Part shown: in pieces, positions 9,905 through 21,730 of the stretch
Layout of the letters: each line of letters opens with the position of its first letter
Numbering within the stretch: the first letter of the stretch is position 1
Assembly (NCBI GenBank): GCA_027186245.1
Contig: CP114484.1
Span: forward strand, 6,790,001-6,854,000
Direction: 5' to 3'
DNA: 64,000 nucleotides
Origin: Coriaria nepalensis
Lineage: Eukaryota > Streptophyta > Magnoliopsida > Cucurbitales > Coriariaceae
The notes under the pieces: model-generated
Database searches by the model: none
Told to the model about the DNA's origin: nothing
Seen by the model: only the letters and a program-made list of their open reading frames with translations
Translations under genes and position numbers: made by a program

Positions 9905-12900
9905 CAAAGATTTTTAGTAAGTTGTGCACGAAACTTGTGTTTGTAGGGAAAAAATAGAATTCATTCGAATCGCTTTGATATGGTTTACCAGCATGAGAGG
10001 ACTCATTGAAATATTTTTAAGGAGAAACAAATGCATATGTGTTTCACAAAGATTGTTAGCAAGTTGTACACGAACCTTGTATTTGAAATGCGGAATAGAA
10101 TTTGTTCTAATCGCTTTCATATGATTTAATAGCATGACGGGACTCATTGATATCATCCTAAGTTGAAACAAACGCATACCTATTCCATAAAGATTATTAG
10201 CAAATTGTGCACGAAACTTGTGTTAGAAATGGAAAAATAGAATTCATTCCATTTCATATGATTTACTAGCTTGTGGAGACTCATCAATATCATTTTAAGG
10301 TGAAACAAATGCATACATGTCCCGTAATGATAATTAGCAAGTTGTGCATGAAACTTGAATTTGAAGTGCGAAAATAGAATTCTTTCTAATCGCTTTAATA
10401 TGATTTACTAGCTTGAGGGGACTCATCGATATCATTTTAAGGTGAAACAAACGCATACGTATCCAATAAAGACTATTAGCAAGTTATGCATCAAACTTGT
10501 ATTTGAAGTGCGAAAAAAGAATTTGTTCTAATCGCTTTCAAATAATTTACTAGCTTGAGGGGACTCATCGACATCATTTTAAGATGAAAAAAATGCATCG
10601 TATCACATAAAGATTATTTATTAGCAAGTTGTGCACAAAAAATGTGTTAGAAGAGCAAAAATAAAATTCATTCTAATCGCTTTCATATGATTTACTAGCT
10701 TGAGACGACTCATCGACATCATTTTAAGGTGAAACAAATGCATCTGTATCCAATAAAGATTATTCGTAAGTTGTGCACGAAACTTGTGTTTGTATTGCAA
10801 AAATAGAATTTTTTCGAATCGCTTTGATATGGTTTACTGGCTTGAGAGGACTCATTGAAATAATTTTAAGGTGAAACAAATATTTGCATACGTGTCCCAC
10901 AAAGATTATTATTAAGTTGTGCACGAAACTTGTGTTAGAATTGGAAAAATAGAATTCATTCGAATCGATTTCATATGATTTACTAGCTTGAGGGGACTCA
11001 TACACATTATTTTAAGGTGAAACAAATGCATACGTGTCCCGTAATGATTATTAGCAAGTTGTGCACGAAACTTGTATTTGAAGTGCAAAAATTGAATTCA
11101 TTCTAATCGCTTTTATATTATTTACTAGCTTAAGGGGACTCATCGATATCATTTTAATGTGAAACAAAAGCATAAGTATCCCACAAAGATTATTAGCAAG
11201 TTATGCATGAAACTTGTATTTGATGTGCGAAAATAGAATTCGTTCTAATCTCTTTCATATGATTTACTTGCTTGAGGAGACTCATCAACATCATTTTAAG
11301 GTGAAACAAACGCATACGTGTCCCGCAATGATTATTAGCAAATTGTGCACAAAACTTGTATTTGAAGTGCACAAATCGAATTCCTTCTAATCACTTTCAT
11401 ATGATTTACTAGCTTAAGGGGACTCATCAATATCATTTTAAAGTGAAACACATTGCATAAGTATCCCATAAAGATTATTAGCAAGTTGTGCATGAAACAT
11501 GTATTTGATGTGCGAAAATAAATTCGTTCTAATCACGTTCATATGATTTACTAGCTTGAGGGGACTCATCGACATCATTTTATGGTGAAACAAACGTATA
11601 CGTATCCCACAAAGATTATTAGCAAATTGTGCACGAAACTTGTATTTGAAGTGCGAAAATAGAATTCGTTCTAATTGCTTTCATATTATTTACAAGCTTG
11701 AGGGGACTCATCGACATCATTTTAAGGTGAAACAAATGCTTATGTATCCCACAAAGATAATTTAGCAAGTCGTGCATGAAACTTGTAGTTAAAGTGCGAA
11801 AATATAATTCGTTCTCACTGCTTTGATATGATTTACTAGCTTGAAGGGACTCATCGACATCATTTTAAGGTGAAACAAAAGCATACGTATCCAATAAAGA
11901 TTATTAGCAAGTTATGCATCAAACTTGTATTTGAAGTGCAAAAATCGAATTCATTCTAATCACTTTCATATGATTTACTAGCTTAAGGGGACTCATCGAT
12001 ATCATTTTAAGGTGAAACAAACGCATACGTATCCCACAAAGATTATTAGCAAGTTGTGCATGAAACTTGTATTTAATGTACGAAAATAGAATACATTCTA
12101 ATCTATGTCATATGATTTACTAGCTTGAGGGGACTCATCGACATCATTTCAAGGTGAAACAAACGTATATGTATCTCACAAAGATTATTAGCAAGTTGTG
12201 CACGAAACTTATATTTGAAGTGCGAAAATAGAATTCATTCCAATTGCTTTCATATGATTTAAAAGCTTAATCGACATCATTTTGAGGTGAAACAAATGCA
12301 TAAGTGTCCCGCATGATTATTAGTAACTTGTGAATGAAACTTGAATTTGAAGTGCGAAATTAAAATTCATGCTAATCACTTTCATATGATTTACTATTTT
12401 GAGAGGACTCATAGACATTATCTTAAGGCCAAACAAACGCGTACATATCCTGCAAAGATTAGCAAGTTTTGCACGAAACTTGTGTTAAAAGTGCAAAAAT
12501 TGAATTCATTCGAATCATTTTCATCTGGTTTACAAGTGCAAAAGCTCGTTGATAAGATTTTAAGGTGAAACAAATGCATACGTATCCCAAAAAGATTATT
12601 AGCACTTATTCACGTAACTTGTATTTGAAGTATGAAAATAGAATTCGTTTGTATCACCTTCATATTATTTATGAGCTTTAGGAGACTCATTGACATGGTT
12701 TTGAGGTTAAACAAACGCATACATGTCCAACAAAGATTATTTGCAATTTGCGCACGAAACTTATGTTTGTAGTGCGAAAATAGAATTCATTCGAATCACT
12801 TTGATAGTTTACTAGCTTGAGAGGACTCATTGAAATAATTTTAAGGTGAAAAAAAATGCATACATGTCCCACAAATATTATTAGTAAGTTGTGCACGAAA

Positions 12901-13510
12901 TTTGTATTTGAAGTGTAAAAATAGAGTTCATTCTATTCTCCTTCATAAGATTTACTAGCTTAAAGGACTCATCGACATCATTTGAAGCTGAAACAAATGC
13001 ATACGTGTTCCACAAAGATTATTAGCAAGTTGTACACGAAACTTGTATCTGAAGTGTGAAATAGATTTCGTTCTTGTCGCTTTCATATGATTTACTCGCT
13101 TGATATCATCTTATAGTGAGACACAAACGCATATGATACCCACAAAGATTATTAGAAAGTTGGGCACAAAACTTGTATTAGAAATGGAAAAATAGATTTT
13201 ATTCGAATCGCTTTCATATGATTTACTAGCTTAACGGGACTCATCGACATCATTTTAAAGTGAAACAAAGATATACGTATCCGACAAAGATTATTAGCAA
13301 GTTGTGCACGAAACCTGTGTTTGTAGTGCAAAAATAGAATTCATTCGAATCGCTTTGATATGGTTTACTAGCTTGAGAGGACTCATTGAAATAATTTTAA
13401 GGTGAAATAAATGCATATGTGTCCCACAAAAATTATTAGCAAGTTGTACACGAAACTTGTATTTGAAGTGTGAAATAGATTTCGTTCTTACCACTTTCAT
13501 ATGATTTACT

Positions 13511-14897
13511 CTATTGAGGGGACTCCTTGATATATCTTAAGATGAAACAAATGCATATGTATCCCACAAAGATTGTTAGCAAGTTTTGCACGAATCTTGT
13601 GTTTGTAGTGCAAAAATAGAATTCATTCGAACCGTTTTGATATGGTTTACTAGCTTGACAGGACTCATTGAAATAATTTTAAGGTGAAATAAACGGATAC
13701 GTGTCCAGTAATAAGTATTAGCAAGTTGTGCACGAAACTTGAATTTGAAGTGGAAAAATAGAATTCATTCGAATCGATTTCATATGATTTACTAGCTTGA
13801 GTGGACTCATCGACGTCATTTTAAGGTGAAACAAATGCCTACGTATCCCACAAAGATTATTAGTAAGTTATGCACGAAACTTGTAGTAGAAGTGAAAAAA
13901 TACAATTCGTTCGAATCGCTTTCATATTATTTACTAGCTTGAGGGGACTCATCGACATCATTTTAATGTGAAACAAACGTATACATATCCCGCAACGATT
14001 ATTAGCAAGTTGTGCACGAAACTTGTGTTAGAAGTGGAAAAATAGAATTCGTTTGAATCACTTTCATATGATTTACTAGCTTGAGGGGACTCATCGACAT
14101 CATTTTAAGGTAAAACAAACGCATACGTGTATCCTCAAAGATTATTAGCAAGTTGTGATAGAATCTTGTGTTTGTAGTGCAAAAATATAATTCATTCGAA
14201 TCGCTTTGATGTGGTTTACTAGCTTGAGAGCACTCATTGAAATAATTTTAAGGTGAAATAAATGCATACGTGTCCCACAAATATTATTAGCAAATTTGTA
14301 CACGAAACTTGTATTTCAAGTGTGAAATAGATTTCATTCTTACCACTTTCATATGATTTACTCGGTGAAATAAATGCATATGTATCCCGCAAAGATTATT
14401 ACCAAGTTGTGCACGAAACATGTGTTAGAAGTGGAAAAATAGAATTCATTAGAATCGATTTCATGTGATTTACTAGCTTGAGGGGACTCATTGATATCAT
14501 TTTAAGGTGAAACAAATGCATACGTATCGCACACAGATTATTAGCAAGTTGTGCACGAAACTTGTTGTAGAAGTAAAAAATACAATTCGTTCGAATCACT
14601 TTCATCTTATTTACTAGCTTGAGGGGACTCATTGACATCATTTTAAGGTGAAACAAACGCATACGTATCCCACAAAGATTATTAGCAAGTTGTGCACGAA
14701 TCTTGTGTTTGTAGTGCAAAAATAGAATTCATTCGAATCGCTTTGATATGGTTTACTAGCTTGAGAGGACTAATTGAAATAATTTTAAGGTTAAATAAAT
14801 GCATACGTGTCCCACAAAGATTATTAGCAAGTTGTACACGAAACTTGTATTTGAAGTGCGAAATAGATTTCATTCTTACCACTTTCATATGATTTAC
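13511..14897 (+). repeat. Higher-order repeat, about 1.39 kb
   Basis: The rare variant TCTATTGAGGGGACTCCTTG occurs at 13511 and again at 14897. The GTGTCCAGTAATAA variant occurs at 13701 and 15090. Both pairs are 1386-1389 bp apart, about ten monomers with some shortened, which marks a duplicated multimer. Confidence 0.7.
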
Positions 14898-15950
14898 TCT
14901 ATTGAGGGGACTCCTTGATATCATCTTAAGGTGAAACAGATGCATATGTATCCCACAAAGATTATTAGTAAGTTGTGCACGAATCTTGTTTTTGTAGTGC
15001 AAAAATAGAATTCATTCGAACCGGTTTGATACGGTTTACTAGCTTGAGAGGACTTATTGAAATAATTTTAAGGTGAAACAAACGCATACGTGTCCAGTAA
15101 TAATTATTAGCAAGTTGTGCACGAAACTTGAATTTGAAGTGGAATAGAATTCATTCGAATCGATTTCATGTGATTTACTCCCTTGAGCGGACTCATCGAC
15201 GACATTTTAAGGTGAAACAAATGCCTACGTATCCCACAAAGATTATTAGTAAGTTATGCACGAAACTTGTAGTAGAAGTGAAAAAATACAATTTGTTCGA
15301 ATCGCTTTCATATTATTTACTAGCTTGAGGGGACTCATCGACATCATTTTAAGGTGAAACAAACGTATACATATCCCGCAACGATTATTAGCAAGTTGTG
15401 CACGAAACTTGTTTTAGAAGTGAAAAAATATAATTCCTTCGAATCACTTTCATATTATTTACTAGCTTAAGGGGACTCATTGACATCATTTTAAGGTTAA
15501 ACAAACGCATATGTATCCCACAAAGATTATTAGCAAGTTGTGCACGAATCTTGTGTTTGTAGTGCAAAAATAGAATTTTTTCGAATCGCTTTCATATGAT
15601 TTACTAGCTTGAGGGGACTCATCGACATCATTTTAAGGTGAAACAAAGACAGGCGTATCCCACAAAGATTATTAGCAAGTTGTACAAGAGACTTGTATTT
15701 GAAGTGACGAATAGAATTCATTTTAATCGGTTTCATATAATTTACTCAGTTGAGGGGACTCATTGATATCATCTTAAGTTGAAACAAACGCATATGTATC
15801 AAACAAAGATTATTAGCAAGTTGTGCATGAAACTTGTGTTAAAAGTGGAAAAATAGAATTCATTCGAATCATTTCATATGATTTACTAGCTTGAGGGGAC
15901 TCATCGACATCATTTTAAGGTGAAACAAACGAATACGCATCCCACAAAGA

Positions 15951-16804
15951 TTATTACAAGTTATGCACGAAACATGTGTTAGAAGTGGAAAAACAGAATT
16001 CACTCGAATCGATTTCATATGATTTACTAGCTTGAGGGGACTCATTGACATCATTTTAAGGTGATACAAATGCATACGTATCCCACAAATATTATTCGCA
16101 AGTTGTCCACGAAACTTGTATTAGAAGTGAAAAAATACAATTCATTCGAATCGCTTTCATATTATTTACTACCTTGAGAGGACTCACTGGTACCATTTTC
16201 AGGTGAAACAAAGGTATACGTATCAAACAAAGATTATTAGCAAGTTGAGAATGAAACTTGTGATAGAAGTGGAAAAATAGAATTCGTTCGAATTGCTTTC
16301 ATATGATTTAGTAGCTTGAGAGGACTCATCAACGTCATTCTAAGGTGAAACAAACGAATACGTATCCCACAAAGATTATTAGCAAGTTGTGCATGAATCT
16401 TGTGTTTGTAGTGCAAAAATAGAATTCATTCGAATCACTTTGATATGGTTTTACTAACTTGAGAGGACTCATTAAAATAAATTTAAGGTGAAAAAAATGC
16501 ATACGTGTCCCAAAAAAATTATTAGGAAGTTGTACAAGAAACTTGTATTTGAAGTGAGGAATAGAATTCGTTTTAATCGCTTTCATATAATTTAATCAGT
16601 TGAGGGGACTCATTGATATCATCTTAAGTTGAAACAAACGCATACGTATGCAAACAAAGATTATTAGCAAGTTGTGCATGAAACTTGTGTTAAAAGTGGA
16701 AAAATAGAATTCATTCGAATCACTTTCATATTATTTACTAGCTTGAGGGGACTCATCGACATCATTTTAAGGTGAAACAAACGGATACGCATCCCACAAA
16801 GATT
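15951..16804 (+). repeat. Six-monomer higher-order repeat (853 bp), first instance
   Basis: The variant TTATTACAAGTTATGCACG, which lacks the usual GC of TTAGCAAG, occurs at 15951 and 16804. The spacing of 853 bp equals six monomers. Neighbouring monomers on both sides also correspond. Confidence 0.72.
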
Positions 16805-17816
16805 ATTACAAGTTATGCACGAAACATGTGTTAGAAGTGGAAGAATAGAATTCACTCGAATCGATTTCATACGATTTACTAGCTTGAGGGGACTCATCGA
16901 CATCATTTTAAGGTGATACAGATGCATACGTATCCCACAAAGATTATTAGCATGTTGTGCACGAAACTTGTATTAGAAGTGAAAAAATACAATTAATTTG
17001 AATCGCTTTCATATTATATTCTAGCTTGAGAGGACTCATTAGTACCATTTTAAGGTGAAACAAACGTATACGTATCCCACAACGATTATTAGCAAGTTGT
17101 GCACGAAACTTGTCTTGCAGTGGAAAAATATAATTCGTTCGAATCGCTTTCATATAATTTAGTAGCTTGAGGGGACTCATCGACATCATTTTAAGGTGAA
17201 ACAAATGCAGACGTATCGCACAAAGATTATTAGCAAGTTCTGCACGAATCTTGTGTTTGCAGTGGACAAATAGAATTTATTCGAATCGCTTTGATATGGT
17301 TTACTAGCTTGAGAGGACTCATTGAAATAATTCAAAGGTGAAACAAATGCATACGTGTCCAGTAATAATTATCAGCATGTTGTGCACGAAACTTGAATTT
17401 GAAGTGCAAAAATAGAATTCGTTCTAATCACTTTCATATGATGTACAAGCTTGAGGGGACTCATCGACATCATTTTAAGGTGAAACAAACGCATACGTAT
17501 CCCATAAAGATTATTAGCAAGTTGTGCACAAAACTTGTATTAGAAGTGCAAAAATACGATTCTTTTGAATTGCTTTCATATTATTTACTAGCTTGAGGGG
17601 ACTCATTGACATCATTTTACGGTGAAACAAAGACATACGTATCCCAGAAAGATTATTAGCAAGTTATGCACGAAAATTATGTTTGTAGTGCAAAAATAGA
17701 ATTCATTCGAATCACTTTGATATGGTTTACTAGCTTGAGAAGTCACATTGACATCATTTTAAGGTGAAACAAACGCATACGTATCCCACAAAGATTATTA
17801 GCAAGTTGTGCACGAA

Positions 17817-18671
17817 ACTCGTATTAGAAGTGCAAAAATACGATTCGTTCGAATCGCTTTCATATTATTTACTAGCTTGAGGGGACTTGTCGACATCATT
17901 TTATGGTGAAACAAACACATACATGTCCCGCAATGATTATTAGCAAATTGTGCTCGAAACTTGTGTTTGTAGTGCAAAAATAGAATTCATTCGAGTCGCT
18001 TTGATATGATTTATACTAGCTTGAGAGGCCTCATTGACATCATTTTAAGGTGAAACAAAAGCATATGTATCTCACAAAGACTATTAGCAAGTTGTGCACG
18101 AAACTTGTGTTATAAGTGGAAATATAGAATTCATTTCGAGTCGATTTCATATGATTAAACTAAACTTGAGGAGACTCATCGACATCATTTTAAGGTGAAA
18201 AAAACGCATACAGGTCCCACAATGATTATTAGCAAGTTGTGCACGAAACTTGTGTTAGAAGTGGAAAAATAGAATTCTTTTGAATCGATTTCATATGATT
18301 AAGTAGCTTTAGGGGACTCATCGACATTATTTTAAGGTGAAAGAAACGCATACGTATCCCACAAAGATTATTATCAAGTTGTGCATGAAACGTATTAGAA
18401 GTGCAAAAATAAGATTCGTTCGAATCGTTTCATATTATTTACTAGCTTGAGGGGACTCATCGACATCATTTTAAAGTGAAACAAATGCATACGTGTCCCA
18501 CAATGATTATTAGCAAGTTGTGCACGAAACTTGTGTTAGAAGTGGAAAAATAGAATTCATTCAAATCGATTTCATATGATTTTGTAGCTTGTGGGGACTT
18601 ATCGACATCATTTTAAGGTGAAACAAACGCATATGTTTCCCACAAAGATTATTAGCAAGTTGTGCACGAAA
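17817..18671 (+). repeat. Six-monomer higher-order repeat (854 bp), second instance
   Basis: The variant ACTCGTATTAGAAGTGC followed by TACGATTCG occurs at 17817 and 18671, each followed by a monomer with TTTGATATGATTTA and GAGAGGCCTCATTG. The second unit has the set once (about 45.13-45.35 kb), so one extra six-mer was gained here or lost there. Confidence 0.72.
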
Positions 18672-19314
18672 CTCGTATTAGAAGTGCAAAAATACGATTC
18701 GTTCGAATCGCTTTCATATTATTCACTAGCTTGAGGGGACTCGTCAACATCGTTTTAAGGTGAAACAAACGCAAATGTGTCCTGCAATGATTATTAGCAA
18801 GTTGTGCACGAGACTTGTGTTTGTAGTGCAAAAATAGAATTCATTCGAATCGCTTTGATATGATTTACTAGCTTGAGAGGCCTCATTGACATCATTTTAA
18901 GGTGAAACAAAAGCATATGCATCCCACAAAGATTATTAGCAAGTTGTGCACGAAACTTGTGTTAGAAGTGGAAATATAGAATTCATTCGAATCGATTTCA
19001 TATGATTTACTAACTTGAGGAGACTCATCGACATCATTTTAAGGTGAACAAACGCATGCATGTCCCACAATGATTATTAGCAAGTTGTGCACAGAACTTG
19101 TGTTAGAAGTGGAAAAATAGAATTCATTCGAATCGATTACATATGATTTAGTAGCTTGAGGGGACTCATCGTCATTATTTTAAGGTGAAACAAACGCATA
19201 CATATCCCACAAAGATTATTAGCAAGTTGTGCATGAAATTGAATTAGAAGTGCAAAAATACAATTCGTTCGAATCGCTTTCATATGATTTACTAGCTTGA
19301 GGGGACTCATCGAC

Positions 19315-21272
19315 TTATCAACAAAGAACCATCCCGATTTTTCATTCTTTTAGAGCAATAAACTTATCAACAAATAACCAAGGGCCTTTTCCCAAGAATG
19401 TCATGCACTTCACATTGGTTGGAGAAGTGGAAAAAATAGTAGCCCTCTTTGTTGCCATTGACCTTTAGGAGTCCAAAATGCTTCAAAGCCAATTAGCAAT
19501 ATAGTTGACAAGATTGAAGGGGAGTTTGCTATCTAAAAAGTGTCCAACTATGGTATTTTCAAGAAGAGATGCACCCAATTCCGCAATAGAGGGAGGGGGG
19601 CAAACCACAATACGACGACCTTCATTTCTCGACGGCTCAAAATATTCCATAATAAAAGTGGAATCATGGATGGTAATGGGTTTGACAACACTACTCCAGG
19701 ATTTAGAGATATTTTTGGAGTTTTGGTCAATGAACTGTCCGTTGACTTTCGTATGGTTGACCGTTGACTTTGATGTTGACCGGTCACCATAGGTGGATAC
19801 CCGCAGATGAAGGGCAGTGGCCGGGACTGAATCGGCCATTGGGAGGGTGGAGGTGGGTTTGTTTGGGTATGTATTTGTGAGGGAAGTGGATAGAGTGAGG
19901 GTTATTTGAGTTTGGCCATACTGTTTTTTTTTTTGATTGGGAGGGGTGTTTTTTTGTATTTTATGAAAGTTTGTGGTAATTTTTGGTGGGCTTGGTTTAT
20001 TGAGATAATGGGATTTGGGGTGTAGATAATGGAATCAGAAAGTTGAGGGGTGGTGAGAGCCATTTGGCTGGACATAGGGTCACTTGAGGTAAAATCTTGT
20101 AAGTTCGACTTACCCATAATAGCGTTCGGGGGTGGGCTCATATTAACAGAAACTCTGGGGGTGGTTTCGCAAAAAACTGAAGCAACAGTCTCCTGCGAAG
20201 AAGCAGCCGCCACAGCTGTCTCCATACGAAGAGGTAGGTCAAAAGGGGCTAACTCATCTAACACTTGTGCAGCGGGTCTGACCGGGCGGGCGGACGGGTT
20301 CTTATAGCAAGTAGGTTGACTTGGGCACATTTTTGAAAACATTTCAGCGGCATCCAGCTCATGCTTACATGGCGAAACCTGATTCGTTGCAGAAGTAACC
20401 GTTGGTGTTGATGTGGAAGAGGACCCAACAGTGAGAGCGGGTAGGTTCTGGGTATCCAGCGAGCTAGCGGGTTGACCTGGGATAACAGAAATTTGACCGC
20501 CATTGACTAACCCCTAAATCTCCGATTTAGACGTCGGAGCTTCGACCGAGCTTTTCGACCTGGAGTGGCCGGCATTAATGGGCTGAATCTTATCCATAAC
20601 AGGGACTTTTGACGCCATGTGATTTGAAAGAGATCCCGAAACCATGTGGTTGACAACTTTTGAACCGGTAGAGGGTCGCGGCGGGGTTGGTTGCGTAGGC
20701 TTCTTCAGAATCCCACGGAAAGGTCTGAGATTGGTCGTAGACATTGTGGCTAGCTCAGGACAACCACCCATCAACGGACACACAGCTATGGGATTGGTCA
20801 TAGACACTGTGGAGCTCGTTTCTATATCCGTAGTGTGCTTTATTAGGTTAGCTTTCATGGCAGCTAGGTTGACTAGTTTTTTTTCCATCGTCGCAATGGA
20901 TATAGCTGCAGGTACATCAGGATCAACAATAAATAACGTAGGGACATGAGAGTGCATTTCAGAGGATGGAGGAATGTTCAACATGCTCTTGAATCAATAG
21001 AGTTTAAGTTCTAGGAGCTCAATCTCTCCAATGAACGAGTTTACCAACTCAGCCATCTCTTGTACTTACTGGGCAAGCATGATATCGTCAGCAGAGAGTG
21101 GACCAGAGGCACAACCACCATGGAAGGAAGCATCTTGTAAAGCATACATGGCTCTTTCAAATGTACCAGGAAACCCATCCTGTGCAATGGAGCAACCGCT
21201 GCCATGGGAGATGGCTTCAGGAATGTTTAGAGAGTCAATAGAGGCTGGTGAACCTGCAGAGACAAAGAGCAT
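19315..21272 (-). pseudogene. LINE-C ORF1, N-terminal two-thirds, unit 1
   Basis: Start chosen at the ATG at 21272 (MLFVSAGSP), matching the VSAGS start of LINE-B. In order: VSAGS; a coiled-coil stretch (VQEMAELVNSFIGEIELL) leading into LNIPPSS; FIVDPDVPAAIS; RPFRGILKKPTQPTPPRPS; a long Ser/Pro-rich linker; SKSWSSVVKPITIHDSTF; and ASLLENTIVGHFLDSKLPFN at the start of the DUF4283-type domain. Zinc knuckle and basic tail are missing. A TAA at 21066-21068 replaces a CAA that is intact in the second unit (C-to-T change); more stops and frameshifts follow, for instance near 20515. Presumed RNA-binding protein by homology; not functional. Confidence 0.85.
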
Positions 21273-21308
21273 AGTTTCCTGGAGCAGAGACAAGAAGCTC
21301 TAGAGTTT
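19315..21308 (-). mobile_element. LINE-C fragment, unit 1 (-)
   Basis: Minus-strand element containing only the start of a LINE ORF1. Its 5' end (about 21308) abuts the endonuclease sequence of LINE-B, seen as LDWNDCF read through 21312-21327. Its 3' side stops abruptly inside the DUF4283 region at 19315, directly against satellite. Loss of the 3' end is not how LINEs normally truncate, so a later deletion or end-joining event is likely. The identical break in the second unit (45771/45772) dates that event before the large duplication. Confidence 0.82.
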
Positions 21309-21314
21309 GGGAAA

Positions 21315-21327
21315 CAATCATTCCAAT
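21315..21327. repeat. Target-site duplication, left copy (LINE-A + unit 1)
   Basis: CAATCATTCCAAT, repeated exactly at 24767-24779 right after the poly-A of LINE-A. It could extend to 16 bp because AAA precedes the left copy and merges with the A tail on the right. The word belongs to LINE-B endonuclease sequence. Confidence 0.9.
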
Positions 21328-21387
21328 AAGCTATAGTGGGAGAGATGAAGGGAGACAGTGCCTGGGTAGAGGGGATGGAGGAAAATC

Positions 21388-21416
21388 CTAGAGAGAGAAG
21401 CTCTACCTTCTCTCTA
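21388..21416 (+). promoter_or_regulatory. LINE-A 5' UTR hairpin / CT-rich leader
   Basis: CTAGAGAGAGAAG followed by a few bases and CTTCTCTCTA forms a stem of about 10 bp, inside a leader rich in CTCTCT. LINE-B has an equivalent at 36124-36159. CT-rich patches are common in plant promoters and leaders, but a promoter role is inference. Confidence 0.5.
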
Positions 21417-21730
21417 ATTTTTTACCCTTCTTATAATATTTATAAGTTTGCCATTCTCTCCCTTTCAACGACCTGCAACAACCTTTTCGATACCCCCTCC
21501 ACCCTGCTCCCACCTATCTCCTCCGCCAACCAACAATGCTCTCCTGTCTCTGCCGCCTGCTCCGCCGTCCAGCGCCACCGTCCGACCAACTGGTTCTGGT
21601 GTTCTTCCTCATCTATCTTTCTTTTCCTTCATTCCCTACCTAGCCGCTCTTTCTCCCTCTACTTCTCTGCGCCACCACTTCCATTTCCCTCCATTTTCCC
21701 TTCTCATCAACGTTCTCTCATTCCCATGCA

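Larger units (their letters stand above)
9140..19314 (+). repeat. 142-bp satellite array, block 2 (+), with higher-order repeats
   Basis: About 71 tandem monomers over 10.2 kb, in the same orientation as block 1. Monomer types alternate: some read GAATTCATTCGAATCG with TTTGATATGG and GAAATAATTTT, others GAATTCGTTCTAATCG with TTCATATGAT and GACATCATTTT. Types recur in a fixed order from about 13 kb on, with spacings near 854 bp and 1.39 kb. The array ends at CTCATCGAC where LINE-C begins. The second unit has only 3.8 kb (41953-45771) in place of about 12.9-19.3 kb here. I see no gene; ORFs of 60-106 codons follow the repeat. Confidence 0.96.
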
